Origin: an uncultured Clostridia bacterium
GTDB taxonomy: Bacteria > Bacillota > Clostridia > Oscillospirales > Acutalibacteraceae
Length of the DNA: 41,211 bases
Direction of reading: 5' to 3'
Assembly: GCA_905235625.1 (NCBI GenBank)
Contig: CAJOLX010000009.1
Coordinates: forward strand, 1 to 41,211
This document shows, in pieces, positions 17,683 through 25,999 of this stretch. The notes under the pieces are model-generated. The model did not search any database and had not been told where the DNA came from. It was given only the letters and a program-made list of their open reading frames with translations. Every line of letters begins with the position of its first letter. Position 1 is the first letter of the stretch. Position numbers and translations under genes: made by a program.

Positions 17683-20394
17683 ATGAAAACCAAATACCGA
17701 TTACTTTCCGCAAAAGTATTGGCATCCGTTGCGCTCAGCTTAATAATGATCTTTTCTTCGGCAGGAGGAGTAATTTCCTTCGCTGCCGAGGTTTCGGAAA
17801 ACACGATATCCGCCGAGCTCCTGCTTTCGGAGTCCGGTCAGAGTTCTTATGTGCTGCCCGACGGCTTTATGGATCTGATTTTTAACGGCCTGTTCAGCGA
17901 CACCGTTCAGGGCGACGACGATCCCATAAGAATAGACGTTTCAAGCTGCGGCATTCCTGCCGGCAGCATAAGCGAAGTGGGCAAGCTCATCTTTACAAAT
18001 CCCAGGCTTTTCCCGTCAAAAGAGGGCTTTTCCTACACCACTCAGGGCGGATACGTAAAGAGCATCACCTTCAAAGGGAACCCCGCCGCAAACAAAGCCA
18101 TGTATGAGGACTGCGAGAAGGAAATAAGCGCATTGCTTTACGGCATAAAAGACGATTCCTCGCTTTCCGACGTTGATAAGGCTCTGCTTGCTCACGACAG
18201 GCTCATAGCTCATTGCGAATATGACTATGCGCGCCTGAGCACGGGCCTCCCGATTGAGTCATATATGTCATACGGCGCTCTTGTCAACAGAATATCCGTT
18301 TGCGAAGGCTACACCCTCGCCTATATGTGGATGCTTGACGAGCTGGGCATAAGAAACGAATACGTTTCATCCTCTGCCAATAATCACTCGTGGGCAAAGG
18401 TATATATCGGTTCCGTTCCTTATTACGCGGACCTCACTTATGACGACCCCGTTTGGGATATTCCCGGCCAGGTTAAGCACGAAAACTTTTTGGTAAGCTA
18501 CGCCGAATTCAACCTGCATCATAATTACACGACCGTGGATTTTGACACCGGTCTCACTTCAACGGTTTACGATAATTATTTCCCCAAAGCTTCGCGCTCG
18601 GAAGTGCTCTACGTAAACGGCAGCTTTTATTACCTCAGACCCGCCGCCTCTCAGTCAAGCAAGTTTGCGCTTGTTAAAAGAACCAAGAGCGGCAGCGAAA
18701 CCGAGCTGCTTTATTTCAATATGTATTACAGATGGGCAAGCGGTCAGCCCGCTCCCTACGCTCATCCGAGACTGCTCCAAATGGGCGACGAAGTAATTTA
18801 CAGCGCAAACACCGAGGTGCGTTCTTATAACGTAAAGACCGGCGAAAACAAATCCATCTTCACAGCCACCTCCGCTTCTTTGCCGCAGGCTAATTATTAC
18901 ATCCTCGGCATGAGGCAGATTTCCGGCAGAATATACGTTTACGGCAGCGCTCAGTCCGTATTCGCTTCGCAGCTTGAATATGCCAACACAGAGTCCTTCG
19001 TTTACTGCAGCCACCCGAGCAGAGACACTCTCTTTGTCAGAGGAGAGAGCTGCGCCGAAGGAATAGAAGCGGCAAAAATCTGCACCGTTTGCGGAGACGT
19101 TATTATGGCTCCGAGCGAAAGCGGCCATTCCTTTGAGTGGATCGTCACCCGTCAGCCCGGCTGCGTAACGAGCGGCGAAGAGCAGCTTGTATGCGCCGTT
19201 TGCGGCTTTGTAAGCGACAGCAAAGCGATACCTCCCAAGGACCACAGCTATTCCGCCCCGACCTACACCTGGTCAAGCGGTTACGCATCATGCACCGCTC
19301 GCGCGGTTTGCTCCAAAGATTCTTCTCACGTTATCACCGAGACCGCCTCGGCGGCTGCTGCCGTAACGACAGCTCCGACTTGCACGGAAGGCGGCGCGGA
19401 AACCGTCACGGCGAGCTTTTCAAACGAAATCTTCGCTTCTCAGACTAAAACCGTGACTTTGCCCGCGGCAGGTCACAGCTATCAATACACCGTCACAAAT
19501 CCCACCTGCGAGCAGGCGGGCTCGAGAACGGGAGTTTGCTCCGTTTGCTCAGACACCGTCACCGAAACGATTCCGGCAACGGGTCACAGCTACACGAGCT
19601 CCGTTTCAAAGGCCGCCACCTGCACGGAAGAGGGCGTAAGAACTTACACCTGCGTCAACGGCGACGACAGCTATACCGAGGTAATCGGCAAGCTGCAGCA
19701 CACGCCCGGTAAAATAACCGTGCCCGCAACCTGCACGGATAACGGCACCGAGATTACTGTGTGCGGTATTTGCGGCGAAACCTTGAGCGAAAGCGCCGTA
19801 ATCCCCGCTTTGGGTCACAGCTACACGAGCTCCGTTTCAAAGGCCGCCACCTGCACCGGTGAGGGCATAAGAACCTTCACCTGCGTAAGATGCGGCGACA
19901 GCTACACCGAGGTAATCGGCAAGCTGCAGCACGTTCCCGGCGAATGGGTAACCGTTACGGCTCCCACCAAAACGGCTCCCGGCAGAGCGGTTCGCAAATG
20001 CGCGGTAGGCGGAGAAATACTTGAAGAAAAAGAGCTTCCGATGACAGAGTCTTATCCCGCCGTTTCAATTCGCAACTATAAGCCCTCACGCACCGAAGAT
20101 TATCAGGCAACGTTAACCTTTACCGCCGACGTTACGGACGCTCCCGACGGAGCAGCCGTTCACTGGTTTGTAAACGGCAAAGACGTTTATACGGGCGAAA
20201 AATACACGGTTGAAAAAGCGGAAAGCGACTATACCGTTCAGGCTAAACTCATAGGCTCCGATAACGGAGTTATTGCTGAAAGCGAAACCGAAACCGTTAA
20301 AATCAACAGCGGCTTCTTCGCGAAGCTTGCGTCGTTTTTCAAAAGATTATTCAGCATATTCTCCTTTGCGACACAATCAATTTCTGCAGAATGA
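17683..20394 (+). CDS. Secreted transglutaminase-like protein with Cys-knuckle repeats
   Basis: 903 residues. A long signal peptide (about 1-34) is followed by a transglutaminase-like domain whose triad is visible: Cys207 in SVCEGYT, His235 in NNHSWAKV, Asp250 in ADLTYDD. Residues about 290-440 may form a propeller or other beta domain. From about 465 on there are tandem knuckle repeats, each with CxxCG, a short acid stretch and IPA-x-GHSY; two copies are nearly identical. An Ig-like domain (HWFVNGKDVYTGEKYTV) and a Phe-rich amphipathic tail (SGFFAKLASFFKRLFSIF) end the protein. It may crosslink or cleave wall or surface proteins; the repeats probably bind metal or a wall polymer (inference). 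GGGGGA precedes the start. Confidence 0.75.
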   Translation: MKTKYRLLSAKVLASVALSLIMIFSSAGGVISFAAEVSENTISAELLLSESGQSSYVLPDGFMDLIFNGLFSDTVQGDDDPIRIDVSSCGIPAGSISEVGKLIFTNPRLFPSKEGFSYTTQGGYVKSITFKGNPAANKAMYEDCEKEISALLYGIKDDSSLSDVDKALLAHDRLIAHCEYDYARLSTGLPIESYMSYGALVNRISVCEGYTLAYMWMLDELGIRNEYVSSSANNHSWAKVYIGSVPYYADLTYDDPVWDIPGQVKHENFLVSYAEFNLHHNYTTVDFDTGLTSTVYDNYFPKASRSEVLYVNGSFYYLRPAASQSSKFALVKRTKSGSETELLYFNMYYRWASGQPAPYAHPRLLQMGDEVIYSANTEVRSYNVKTGENKSIFTATSASLPQANYYILGMRQISGRIYVYGSAQSVFASQLEYANTESFVYCSHPSRDTLFVRGESCAEGIEAAKICTVCGDVIMAPSESGHSFEWIVTRQPGCVTSGEEQLVCAVCGFVSDSKAIPPKDHSYSAPTYTWSSGYASCTARAVCSKDSSHVITETASAAAAVTTAPTCTEGGAETVTASFSNEIFASQTKTVTLPAAGHSYQYTVTNPTCEQAGSRTGVCSVCSDTVTETIPATGHSYTSSVSKAATCTEEGVRTYTCVNGDDSYTEVIGKLQHTPGKITVPATCTDNGTEITVCGICGETLSESAVIPALGHSYTSSVSKAATCTGEGIRTFTCVRCGDSYTEVIGKLQHVPGEWVTVTAPTKTAPGRAVRKCAVGGEILEEKELPMTESYPAVSIRNYKPSRTEDYQATLTFTADVTDAPDGAAVHWFVNGKDVYTGEKYTVEKAESDYTVQAKLIGSDNGVIAESETETVKINSGFFAKLASFFKRLFSIFSFATQSISAE
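19581..19856 (+). repeat. In-frame duplicated knuckle module inside the transglutaminase gene
   Basis: A stretch of about 44 bases starting GGGTCACAGCTACACGAGCT recurs at 19581 and 19812, 231 bp (77 codons) apart, and the flanking GAGGTAATCGGC segment repeats at the same offset. In the first copy TCVNGDDSY replaces the TCVRCGDSY of the second, losing one Cys of the CxxC pair. Confidence 0.75.
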
Positions 20395-20408
20395 ACAGAG
20401 CATAAAAA

Positions 20409-20446
20409 ATCGGCAGTCTCTCTGAAATGAGGGGCTGCCGATATTT
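20409..20446 (+). terminator. Terminator of the transglutaminase gene
   Basis: ATCGGCAG (20409-20418 region) pairs with CTGCCGAT (ending 20442), followed by ATTT. It directly abuts the next promoter. Confidence 0.6.
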
Positions 20447-20473
20447 GACAAAGGCATCGGCTTGTGATATACT
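20445..20473 (+). promoter_or_regulatory. Extended -10 promoter of yegP
   Basis: TTGACA (20445-20450), 17 bp, TGA-TATACT (-10 at 20468-20473). GGGAGG lies before the ATG at 20522. Confidence 0.8.
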
Positions 20474-20521
20474 TCAATTACGACAAGTCAATACAAAATC
20501 ATATTAAAGGGAGGCAACAAA

Positions 20522-20887
20522 ATGGGCAAATTCGTATTAAAAAAAGCTAAAACAGGCTTTAAATTTGACCTTAAAGCCGCAAACGGGCAGATAATCGCGT
20601 CAAGCGAGATTTATTCGTCCGAAAAATCAGCTCTTAACGGAATCGAGAGCGTTCGCGTAAACAGCGCAAGCGCAGTAGAGGATCAAACTGTTGAAGGCTT
20701 CGAAAAACTCAAGAATCCCAAGTATGAAGTTTATACCGACAAGGCGGGCGAATACAGATTTCGCTTAAAGGCAAAGAACGGCGAGATAATCGCGACGGGC
20801 GAAGGCTACAAAGCCAAAGCAAGCTGCCTTAACGGAATTAAGAGCATCGGCAAAAATGCTCCCGACGCTCCGGTAGTAAAAGAGTAA
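20522..20887 (+). CDS. yegP: YegP-family (DUF1508) protein
   Basis: 121 residues made of two DUF1508 repeats, about residues 5-50 ([20 protein letters not shown], then [11 protein letters not shown]) and 68-113 ([20 protein letters not shown], then [11 protein letters not shown]). Each repeat carries the family's F.LKA.NG..IA...Y core. The family has small stand-alone proteins of unknown role, common in gut bacteria and often expressed under stress. The fold is a small beta-alpha domain, probably cytoplasmic because no signal peptide is present. It has its own promoter and is followed by a hairpin. Confidence 0.9.
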   Translation: MGKFVLKKAKTGFKFDLKAANGQIIASSEIYSSEKSALNGIESVRVNSASAVEDQTVEGFEKLKNPKYEVYTDKAGEYRFRLKAKNGEIIATGEGYKAKASCLNGIKSIGKNAPDAPVVKE

Positions 20888-20909
20888 ACGACACACAAAA
20901 CACCCTCTC

Positions 20910-20944
20910 ACAGGGCTTTGCCTGAAAGGCAGAGCCCTGTCTGT
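20910..20944 (+). terminator. Hairpin after yegP, possible terminator or attenuator
   Basis: CAGGGCTTTGCCT and AGGCAGAGCCCTG pair over a GAA-type loop (about 20911-20939). The following CTGTTAAG has no proper U-run, so readthrough into rubrerythrin is likely. Confidence 0.5.
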
Positions 20945-21005
20945 TAAGGGAGAAAATAAAATGCGGCGAAGAACCGCTAAAATTAAAACAGAGGGGATAA
21001 TCACC

Positions 21006-21551
21006 ATGAAGAAAAACAGCAAATACGCAGGCACTCAAACCGAGAAAAACCTTGAAGCGGCATTCGCCGGCGAATCACAGGCGAGAAACAAATACACCTA
21101 TTTCGCGTCAAAGGCAAAAAAAGAGGGCTATGAGCAGATAGCGGCTCTGTTTCTCAAAACTGCCGACAACGAAAAAGAGCACGCGAAAATGTGGTTTAAA
21201 GAGCTTAACGGCATAGGTGACACCGCCGAAAATCTTGAGGCTGCGGCAGACGGCGAAAACTTTGAGTGGACCGATATGTACGAGGGCTTTGCCCGCACCG
21301 CCGAGGAGGAAGGCTTCCCCGAGCTTGCCGAAAAATTCAGAGGCGTAGCCGCCATTGAAAAGCATCACGAAGAAAGATACCGCGCTTTGCTCAAAAACGT
21401 TGAGGCTCAGGAAGTGTTCAAAAAGAGCGAGGTCAAGGTTTGGGAATGCCGCAACTGCGGTCACATCGTGGTAGGCACCGAGGCTCCCGAAATTTGCCCC
21501 GTTTGCGCTCATCCTCAGAGCTATTTTGAGGTTTCGGCAGAAAATTATTGA
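21006..21551 (+). CDS. rbr: Rubrerythrin
   Basis: 181 residues from ATG 21006 (GAGGGG upstream; the longer frame lacks an RBS). A ferritin-like four-helix domain carries the diiron ligands in [31 protein letters not shown] and [10 protein letters not shown]. The C-terminal rubredoxin-like domain has CRNCGH and CPVCAHP around one Fe. Rubrerythrin is a cytoplasmic NADH-linked peroxidase of strict anaerobes. It probably shares a transcript with yegP and the next three genes, forming an oxidative and metal stress block. Confidence 0.95.
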   Translation: MKKNSKYAGTQTEKNLEAAFAGESQARNKYTYFASKAKKEGYEQIAALFLKTADNEKEHAKMWFKELNGIGDTAENLEAAADGENFEWTDMYEGFARTAEEEGFPELAEKFRGVAAIEKHHEERYRALLKNVEAQEVFKKSEVKVWECRNCGHIVVGTEAPEICPVCAHPQSYFEVSAENY

Positions 21552-21581
21552 TTAAAACTCATTAGCGAGGAGAATGCTTCG

Positions 21582-22712
21582 ATGTTTGACCCCGCAATTT
21601 TTCCCGAAATAAAGGGAAATCTCGGCTTCGGCTGTATGCGCCTTCCCATGAACGGCGAAGAAGTTGACCTTGAAGAATTTGCAAAAATGACCGATGCGTA
21701 TATCGGCGCGGGCTTTAACTATTTTGACACCGCTCACGGCTACATTAACGGCAAATCCGAAACTGCAATAAAAAAAGTCGTTTCCGAAAGATATCCGAGA
21801 GAGAGCTTTTTGCTCACGAACAAGCTCTCCGATTCTTACTTCGCGAAGAACGAAGACATAAGGCCGTTTTTTGAGAGCCAGCTCGAATACTGCGGCGTTG
21901 ATTATTTTGATTTTTACCTCATGCACGCGCAGGACAGCCGCAATTATCCGCAGTATCGGCGCTGCAAGGCTTATGAAACCGCTCTTAAGTTTAAGGAAGA
22001 GGGCTTGATTAAGCATCTCGGGCTTTCGTTTCACGATAAGGCGGAGGTGCTTGACGGAATTTTGAGCGACCACCCCGAGGTTGAGGTCGTGCAGATTCAG
22101 TTTAATTATGCCGATTACGAAGACCCGTCCGTTCAGAGCCGCAAGGTTTATGAGGTGTGCGCGAAGCACGGCAAGCCCGTAATAGTCATGGAGCCCGTCA
22201 AGGGCGGCAGCCTTGTGAAACTGCCCGACGACGCCGACAAAATATTCAGGCAGCTCGGCGGCGGCAGCAACGCAAGCTACGCAATGCGCTTTGCGGGCAG
22301 CTTCCCCGGCATGAGAGTTGTGCTCAGCGGCATGAGCAATCTTGAGCAGATGAACGACAACATCGCCTCAATGAAGGATTTCAAGCCCCTTGACGAAAAG
22401 GAGCTTTGCGCTCTGTCGCAGGTGATGGAGGCTTTCGGCAAGCTGAATCTCATTCCCTGCACCGCCTGCAAATACTGCATTGAGCAAAACGAATGCCCGA
22501 TGAATATCCGCATACCCGACGTATTCGCCGCTCTGAACGCGCACAACGAGTTTCATAATTGGAACACGGCTTATTATTACAACAACGTTGTTACGGCGGA
22601 TTCCGGCAAAGCCTCCGACTGCATAGGCTGCGGAATGTGCGAGAGCGTTTGCCCTCAGCACATTGAGATAAGGCGTTTTCTCGAGGAAGCAGCGGCAGCG
22701 TTTGAAAAATAA
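21582..22712 (+). CDS. Aldo/keto reductase with two 4Fe-4S clusters
   Basis: 376 residues. The TIM-barrel aldo/keto reductase domain (about 10-270) has the tetrad in NYFDTAHGYINGKSE (Asp, Tyr), LTNKL (Lys) and YLMHAQD (His). The C-terminal tail has CTACKYCIEQNECP and CIGCGMCESVCP, a ferredoxin-like pair of clusters. This fusion is widespread in gut Clostridia and presumably uses ferredoxin-type electrons; its substrate is unknown. A GAGGAG RBS sits 10 bases before ATG. It lies 30 bp after rubrerythrin and 5 bp before the next gene. Confidence 0.9.
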   Translation: MFDPAIFPEIKGNLGFGCMRLPMNGEEVDLEEFAKMTDAYIGAGFNYFDTAHGYINGKSETAIKKVVSERYPRESFLLTNKLSDSYFAKNEDIRPFFESQLEYCGVDYFDFYLMHAQDSRNYPQYRRCKAYETALKFKEEGLIKHLGLSFHDKAEVLDGILSDHPEVEVVQIQFNYADYEDPSVQSRKVYEVCAKHGKPVIVMEPVKGGSLVKLPDDADKIFRQLGGGSNASYAMRFAGSFPGMRVVLSGMSNLEQMNDNIASMKDFKPLDEKELCALSQVMEAFGKLNLIPCTACKYCIEQNECPMNIRIPDVFAALNAHNEFHNWNTAYYYNNVVTADSGKASDCIGCGMCESVCPQHIEIRRFLEEAAAAFEK

Positions 22713-22717
22713 AGAAA

Positions 22718-23233
22718 ATGGAAAATAAAAACGAATTCAGACCGATGAGGCGCTTTAAGCAGGAGCTCGGCAGGGAAGAATGCGAAAAGCTGCTTGCCGA
22801 AGCGAAAAGCGGAGTGCTCGCTTTGTCGGGCGATATGGGCTACCCTTACGCCGTGCCCGTAAATCACGTTTACAAAGACGGCAAAATTTATTTTCACTGC
22901 GCCGTCAGCGGCCACAAGATTGACGCGATAAAAAGAAACGGCAAGGTTTCTTTTTGCGTTGTTGCGAAGGACGAGGTTTTGCCGAAAGAAAGAGCGACCT
23001 CGTATCTCAGCGTTATGGTGTTCGGCAGAGCGAAAATAATCGAGAGCGAAGAAGAGCTCAGGCGCATTTCACGCTTAATAGGCAATAAATTTTCGCCCGA
23101 TTACTCAGAGGACTGCGAGGAAGAAATCAACGACACCATAGCAAGAGGCACTCTCTGCTGCGTTGAAATAACCGCCGAGCATATCAGCGGAAAATGCTCT
23201 CTCGATATCTTAAAAGAGAGAGAAAACAATTAA
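22718..23233 (+). CDS. Pyridoxamine-5'-phosphate-oxidase-like (NimA-type) flavoprotein
   Basis: 171 residues of the split-barrel FMN-binding fold. Recognisable blocks are MRRFKQELGREECEKLLA, GVLALSGDMGYPYAVPVNHV and IYFHCAVSGHKIDAIKRNGKVSF, which form the FMN and substrate pocket of NimA/PNPOx-like proteins. Proteins of this group reduce nitroimidazoles or bind flavin/F420-like cofactors; the real substrate is unknown. No good RBS precedes the ATG (AAATAAAGAAA), so translation probably depends on coupling with the upstream gene five bases away. Confidence 0.82.
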   Translation: MENKNEFRPMRRFKQELGREECEKLLAEAKSGVLALSGDMGYPYAVPVNHVYKDGKIYFHCAVSGHKIDAIKRNGKVSFCVVAKDEVLPKERATSYLSVMVFGRAKIIESEEELRRISRLIGNKFSPDYSEDCEEEINDTIARGTLCCVEITAEHISGKCSLDILKERENN

Positions 23234-23255
23234 GTCAAACGGAAGTTATCATAAT

Positions 23256-24350
23256 ATGGAAGACAGAAGCAAGGTCATAATACGCACGAGCTTTATCGGC
23301 ATCGCCGCCAACGTTTTGCTCGGCGCGGTCAAATTCACCGTAGGCATTCTTGCCAACGCTTTTACCGTAACGCTTGACGCCGTTAACAACCTGACCGACG
23401 CGCTCTCGAGCGTGATAACGGTCATCGGCACGAAGCTTGCCGGCAAAAAGCCCGATAAAAAGCACCCTCTCGGCCACGGCAGAGCGGAATATATCGGCAC
23501 AATGGTTATCGCCGCAATCGTGCTTTACGCCGGCATTACCGCAGCGGTGGAGAGCGTTAAAAAGATAATAAACCCCGAGCCCGCCGATTATTCAACGGTG
23601 TCGCTCGTGATAATAGCGCTCGCGGTCGTTGTGAAAATAGCGCTCGGAATTTATTTCAAAGCGGTCGGCAAAAAGGTTAATTCCGGCTCGCTCACCGCCT
23701 CCGGAGAGGACGCGAGCTTTGACGCCGTGCTCTCGTTTTCGGTGCTCGTGTCGGCAATAATCTATCTCACCCTGCGCGTGAATATTGAGGCTTACGTAGG
23801 TATTCTCATCTCCGTTTTCATCATAAAGAGCGGCATAGAGATGCTGCTTGAAGCGGTTGACGAGGTGCTCGGCAAGAGGATGGACAGAGAAACGGTAGAG
23901 GCCGTTATCAAAACCGTTTGCGAAGAGCCCGAGGTAAGAGGCGCTTACGACCTCATTCTCCATAATTACGGCCCCGATAGTTTTGTCGGCTCGGTTCACG
24001 TGGAAATTCCCGACACCATGAGCGCGAAAGAAATCGACCAGCTGGAACGCAGCATAGCCCGAAGGGTGTATGATAAACACGGCATAATCCTCGCCGGCAT
24101 AGGCATATATTCTTTCGGCGACAGCGACGACAGCATGCGCGACACCGTTTACCGCATCATCTGCCGCCACGACGGCGTGCTGCAGATACACGGCTATTAC
24201 GCGGACGAAGAAAACAAGGTCTTGAGCGTGGATATTATTCTGGACTTTGGGCTCGACAGCCGCGAAAGCGTTTATTCCGACATCTGCACGGAGCTCAAAG
24301 AAACGTTCCCCGAGTGGAGGGTAAACGTTACCTTAGATATAGACGTTTAA
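23256..24350 (+). CDS. Cation diffusion facilitator, probably Mn2+ exporter
   Basis: 364 residues with six membrane segments, then a cytoplasmic C-terminal ferredoxin-like domain. The transport site reads N44-x3-D48 (DAVNNLTD) in span 2 and D152-x3-D156 (EDASFDA) in span 5. The Asn/Asp/Asp/Asp set is that of Mn2+ exporters such as MntE rather than the His/Asp set of Zn exporters. The GKKPDKKHPLGHGRAEYI loop is the family signature. The protein is longer than YiiP (about 300) because of an extended C terminus with a second alpha/beta region. It is the last gene of the stress block and ends in a convergent terminator. Confidence 0.85.
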   Translation: MEDRSKVIIRTSFIGIAANVLLGAVKFTVGILANAFTVTLDAVNNLTDALSSVITVIGTKLAGKKPDKKHPLGHGRAEYIGTMVIAAIVLYAGITAAVESVKKIINPEPADYSTVSLVIIALAVVVKIALGIYFKAVGKKVNSGSLTASGEDASFDAVLSFSVLVSAIIYLTLRVNIEAYVGILISVFIIKSGIEMLLEAVDEVLGKRMDRETVEAVIKTVCEEPEVRGAYDLILHNYGPDSFVGSVHVEIPDTMSAKEIDQLERSIARRVYDKHGIILAGIGIYSFGDSDDSMRDTVYRIICRHDGVLQIHGYYADEENKVLSVDIILDFGLDSRESVYSDICTELKETFPEWRVNVTLDIDV

Positions 24351-24402
24351 CAGAACGGCATTATAAAATTCAAAAAGCATACACCGGAAAGTGTACATAA
24401 TT

Positions 24403-24438
24403 AAAGAAGGTTGGCAATTTAGTCAACCTTCTTTATTG
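24403..24438. terminator. Bidirectional terminator between the CDF and NERD genes
   Basis: AAAGAAGGTTG (24403-24413) pairs with CAACCTTCTTT (24424-24434), an 11-bp stem with TTTATTG on the plus side. The right arm overlaps the last codons and stop of the minus-strand gene. Confidence 0.75.
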
Positions 24439-25136
24439 TGTTTGTTTCTTATGTTTTGAATATGTTTTTGTTTAATCGAATCGCTTACTTGCGAATATGG
24501 ATATAACAATTCATATAACCGCATGATTTCTTCGTCTGGAACAGCGTCTTGCGGCATCATATGGATTGCTTCTGTCAAGGCAGAAACAATGTTGTTCCTT
24601 TTCACTACTTGGACATCCTTGCTGGAAACTGAAATCTTTTTCAAAGTACAACGTTCTGAAAAAACTATAATTGATTGTATTGCATAATTATCTCCGATGA
24701 CAGTTTTTAAATACTTAATATGCAAATTGTTTTGCATAATCGGATTGAAAAATTTTTCTTTATGTGCCGCTCTCCCTTTACCTTGAGGCAATGTTTGTGT
24801 CCATGTTTTGCTCTTCTCATCCCCAAAAATCCATCCGCTGTAGTTTTTACTCTCAAATACGATAAAGCCCTGCGGAAGTATCAGTATTACATCACATTCT
24901 GTTGTTTCACCGTTTTCTTTAGGAAGATACACGTTAAACAAAAACTTTGCCCCTTGCTTCTCAAGGTATTTCAGCTGCTTAAATATTCTGTATTCGCCGT
25001 ATTTGCCCGTATCGGCAATAGTTGCAAAATACGAATTGCCTGTTGCAGAATGATATGTTGTTTTATTAAAACTGAAAACTTGCAATATTACAATCAGCAG
25101 AACGACTATAAACGCAGGAATAATAACTGTTGTCAT
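24423..25136 (-). CDS. NERD-domain nuclease-related membrane protein
   Basis: 237 residues: an N-terminal membrane span (IIPAFIVVLLIVILQVFSF) and a NERD domain from about residue 45 (GKYGEYRIFKQLKYL, then TECDVILILPQGFIVFESKNYSGWIF), whose Asp and Glu-x-Lys fit a PD-(D/E)XK-like nuclease core. The family occurs in plasmid, defence and membrane contexts, with little biochemistry. An excellent AGGAGG sits before the ATG. The gene is 25 bp downstream of larE on the same strand, so it may ride on the lar transcript, yet it is clearly richer in A+T than its neighbours, suggesting recent acquisition. Confidence 0.75.
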   Translation of the reverse strand: MTTVIIPAFIVVLLIVILQVFSFNKTTYHSATGNSYFATIADTGKYGEYRIFKQLKYLEKQGAKFLFNVYLPKENGETTECDVILILPQGFIVFESKNYSGWIFGDEKSKTWTQTLPQGKGRAAHKEKFFNPIMQNNLHIKYLKTVIGDNYAIQSIIVFSERCTLKKISVSSKDVQVVKRNNIVSALTEAIHMMPQDAVPDEEIMRLYELLYPYSQVSDSIKQKHIQNIRNKHNKEG

Positions 25137-25161
25137 ATAAATCCTCCTAAAGCGCTGTTTT

Positions 25162-25995
25162 TTAGAAAACTGATTTCTCCGACTCTTTGAGGGCGGCGTT
25201 CATGCTGCCTACGGAATAGCCGGCGAGGTCGAGAGCGACGTGGAGAAAGCCGAGCTTTTTGAGCTCTTTATCGACCTGTTCCATAAGAGAGGCGTCAAAA
25301 AATTTGCCTATTTCGCTCTTGTCGACCTCTATTCTCGCCACCTTGCCGTGAGTGCGCACTCTCACCTTGACAAATCCGAGCGAGAGAAGGTACTGCTCCG
25401 CTTTGTCAATCCTTTCAAGACGTTCGGCGGTTATTTTTTCGCCGTATTCAATTCTCGAGGCAAGGCACGCCGACGAGGGCTTGTTCCAGGTGGGCAGGCC
25501 CGCGAGCCTTGAAAGCTCTCTTATATCGGCTTTGCCGAGCCCCGCTTCTCTGAGAGGGCTTTTTATGCCGAGCTCTTTAACCGCTCTGAGCCCCGGGCGG
25601 TAGTCGCCGAGGTCGTCAATATTGGAGCCCTCCGCAACGAACGGAAAACCTCTGCGCTCCGCTTCTTCGGAGAATTTCGTGAACATATCCCTCCTGCAAT
25701 AATAGCATCTGTCGGGCGGATTGCTCACGTATTGCGGCACGGACATTTCGTCGGTGTTCACCATTATCTGTTTGACTTCGAGCTTTGAGCAAAAATCGGA
25801 GGATTGACCGCGCTCCCTCTGCGGGAAGGACGGCGACACTCCGGTGAGCGCGATCACGTTTTTGCTGCCGAGCGCGTCGCTTGCGCAATAGAGCAAAAAC
25901 GCGGAGTCCGCGCCCGCCGAAAACGCAACGGCAACCTTGCCGAGCGATTTAAGATAAGCGTAAAGAGCTTCTTTTTTCTTTTGAAGGTCATCCAT
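25162..25995 (-). CDS. larE: LarE, sulfur transferase for nickel-pincer nucleotide synthesis
   Basis: 277 residues from ATG 25995, behind GGCGGAG and four bases after the larC stop. The PP-loop reads FSAGADS (26-31; Ala for the usual Gly), which binds ATP to adenylylate the pyridinium carboxylate. Cys177 in SSACLASR matches the sacrificial Cys176 of Lactiplantibacillus LarE. Cys97 and Cys100 (RCYYCRRDMF) are additional, as in the Fe-S-type LarE reported from Thermotoga, so this copy may hold a 4Fe-4S cluster and transfer sulfide catalytically rather than sacrifice its own Cys (inference). It is the third gene of larB-larC-larE. Confidence 0.9.
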   Translation of the reverse strand: MDDLQKKKEALYAYLKSLGKVAVAFSAGADSAFLLYCASDALGSKNVIALTGVSPSFPQRERGQSSDFCSKLEVKQIMVNTDEMSVPQYVSNPPDRCYYCRRDMFTKFSEEAERRGFPFVAEGSNIDDLGDYRPGLRAVKELGIKSPLREAGLGKADIRELSRLAGLPTWNKPSSACLASRIEYGEKITAERLERIDKAEQYLLSLGFVKVRVRTHGKVARIEVDKSEIGKFFDASLMEQVDKELKKLGFLHVALDLAGYSVGSMNAALKESEKSVF

Positions 25996-25999
25996 CTTT

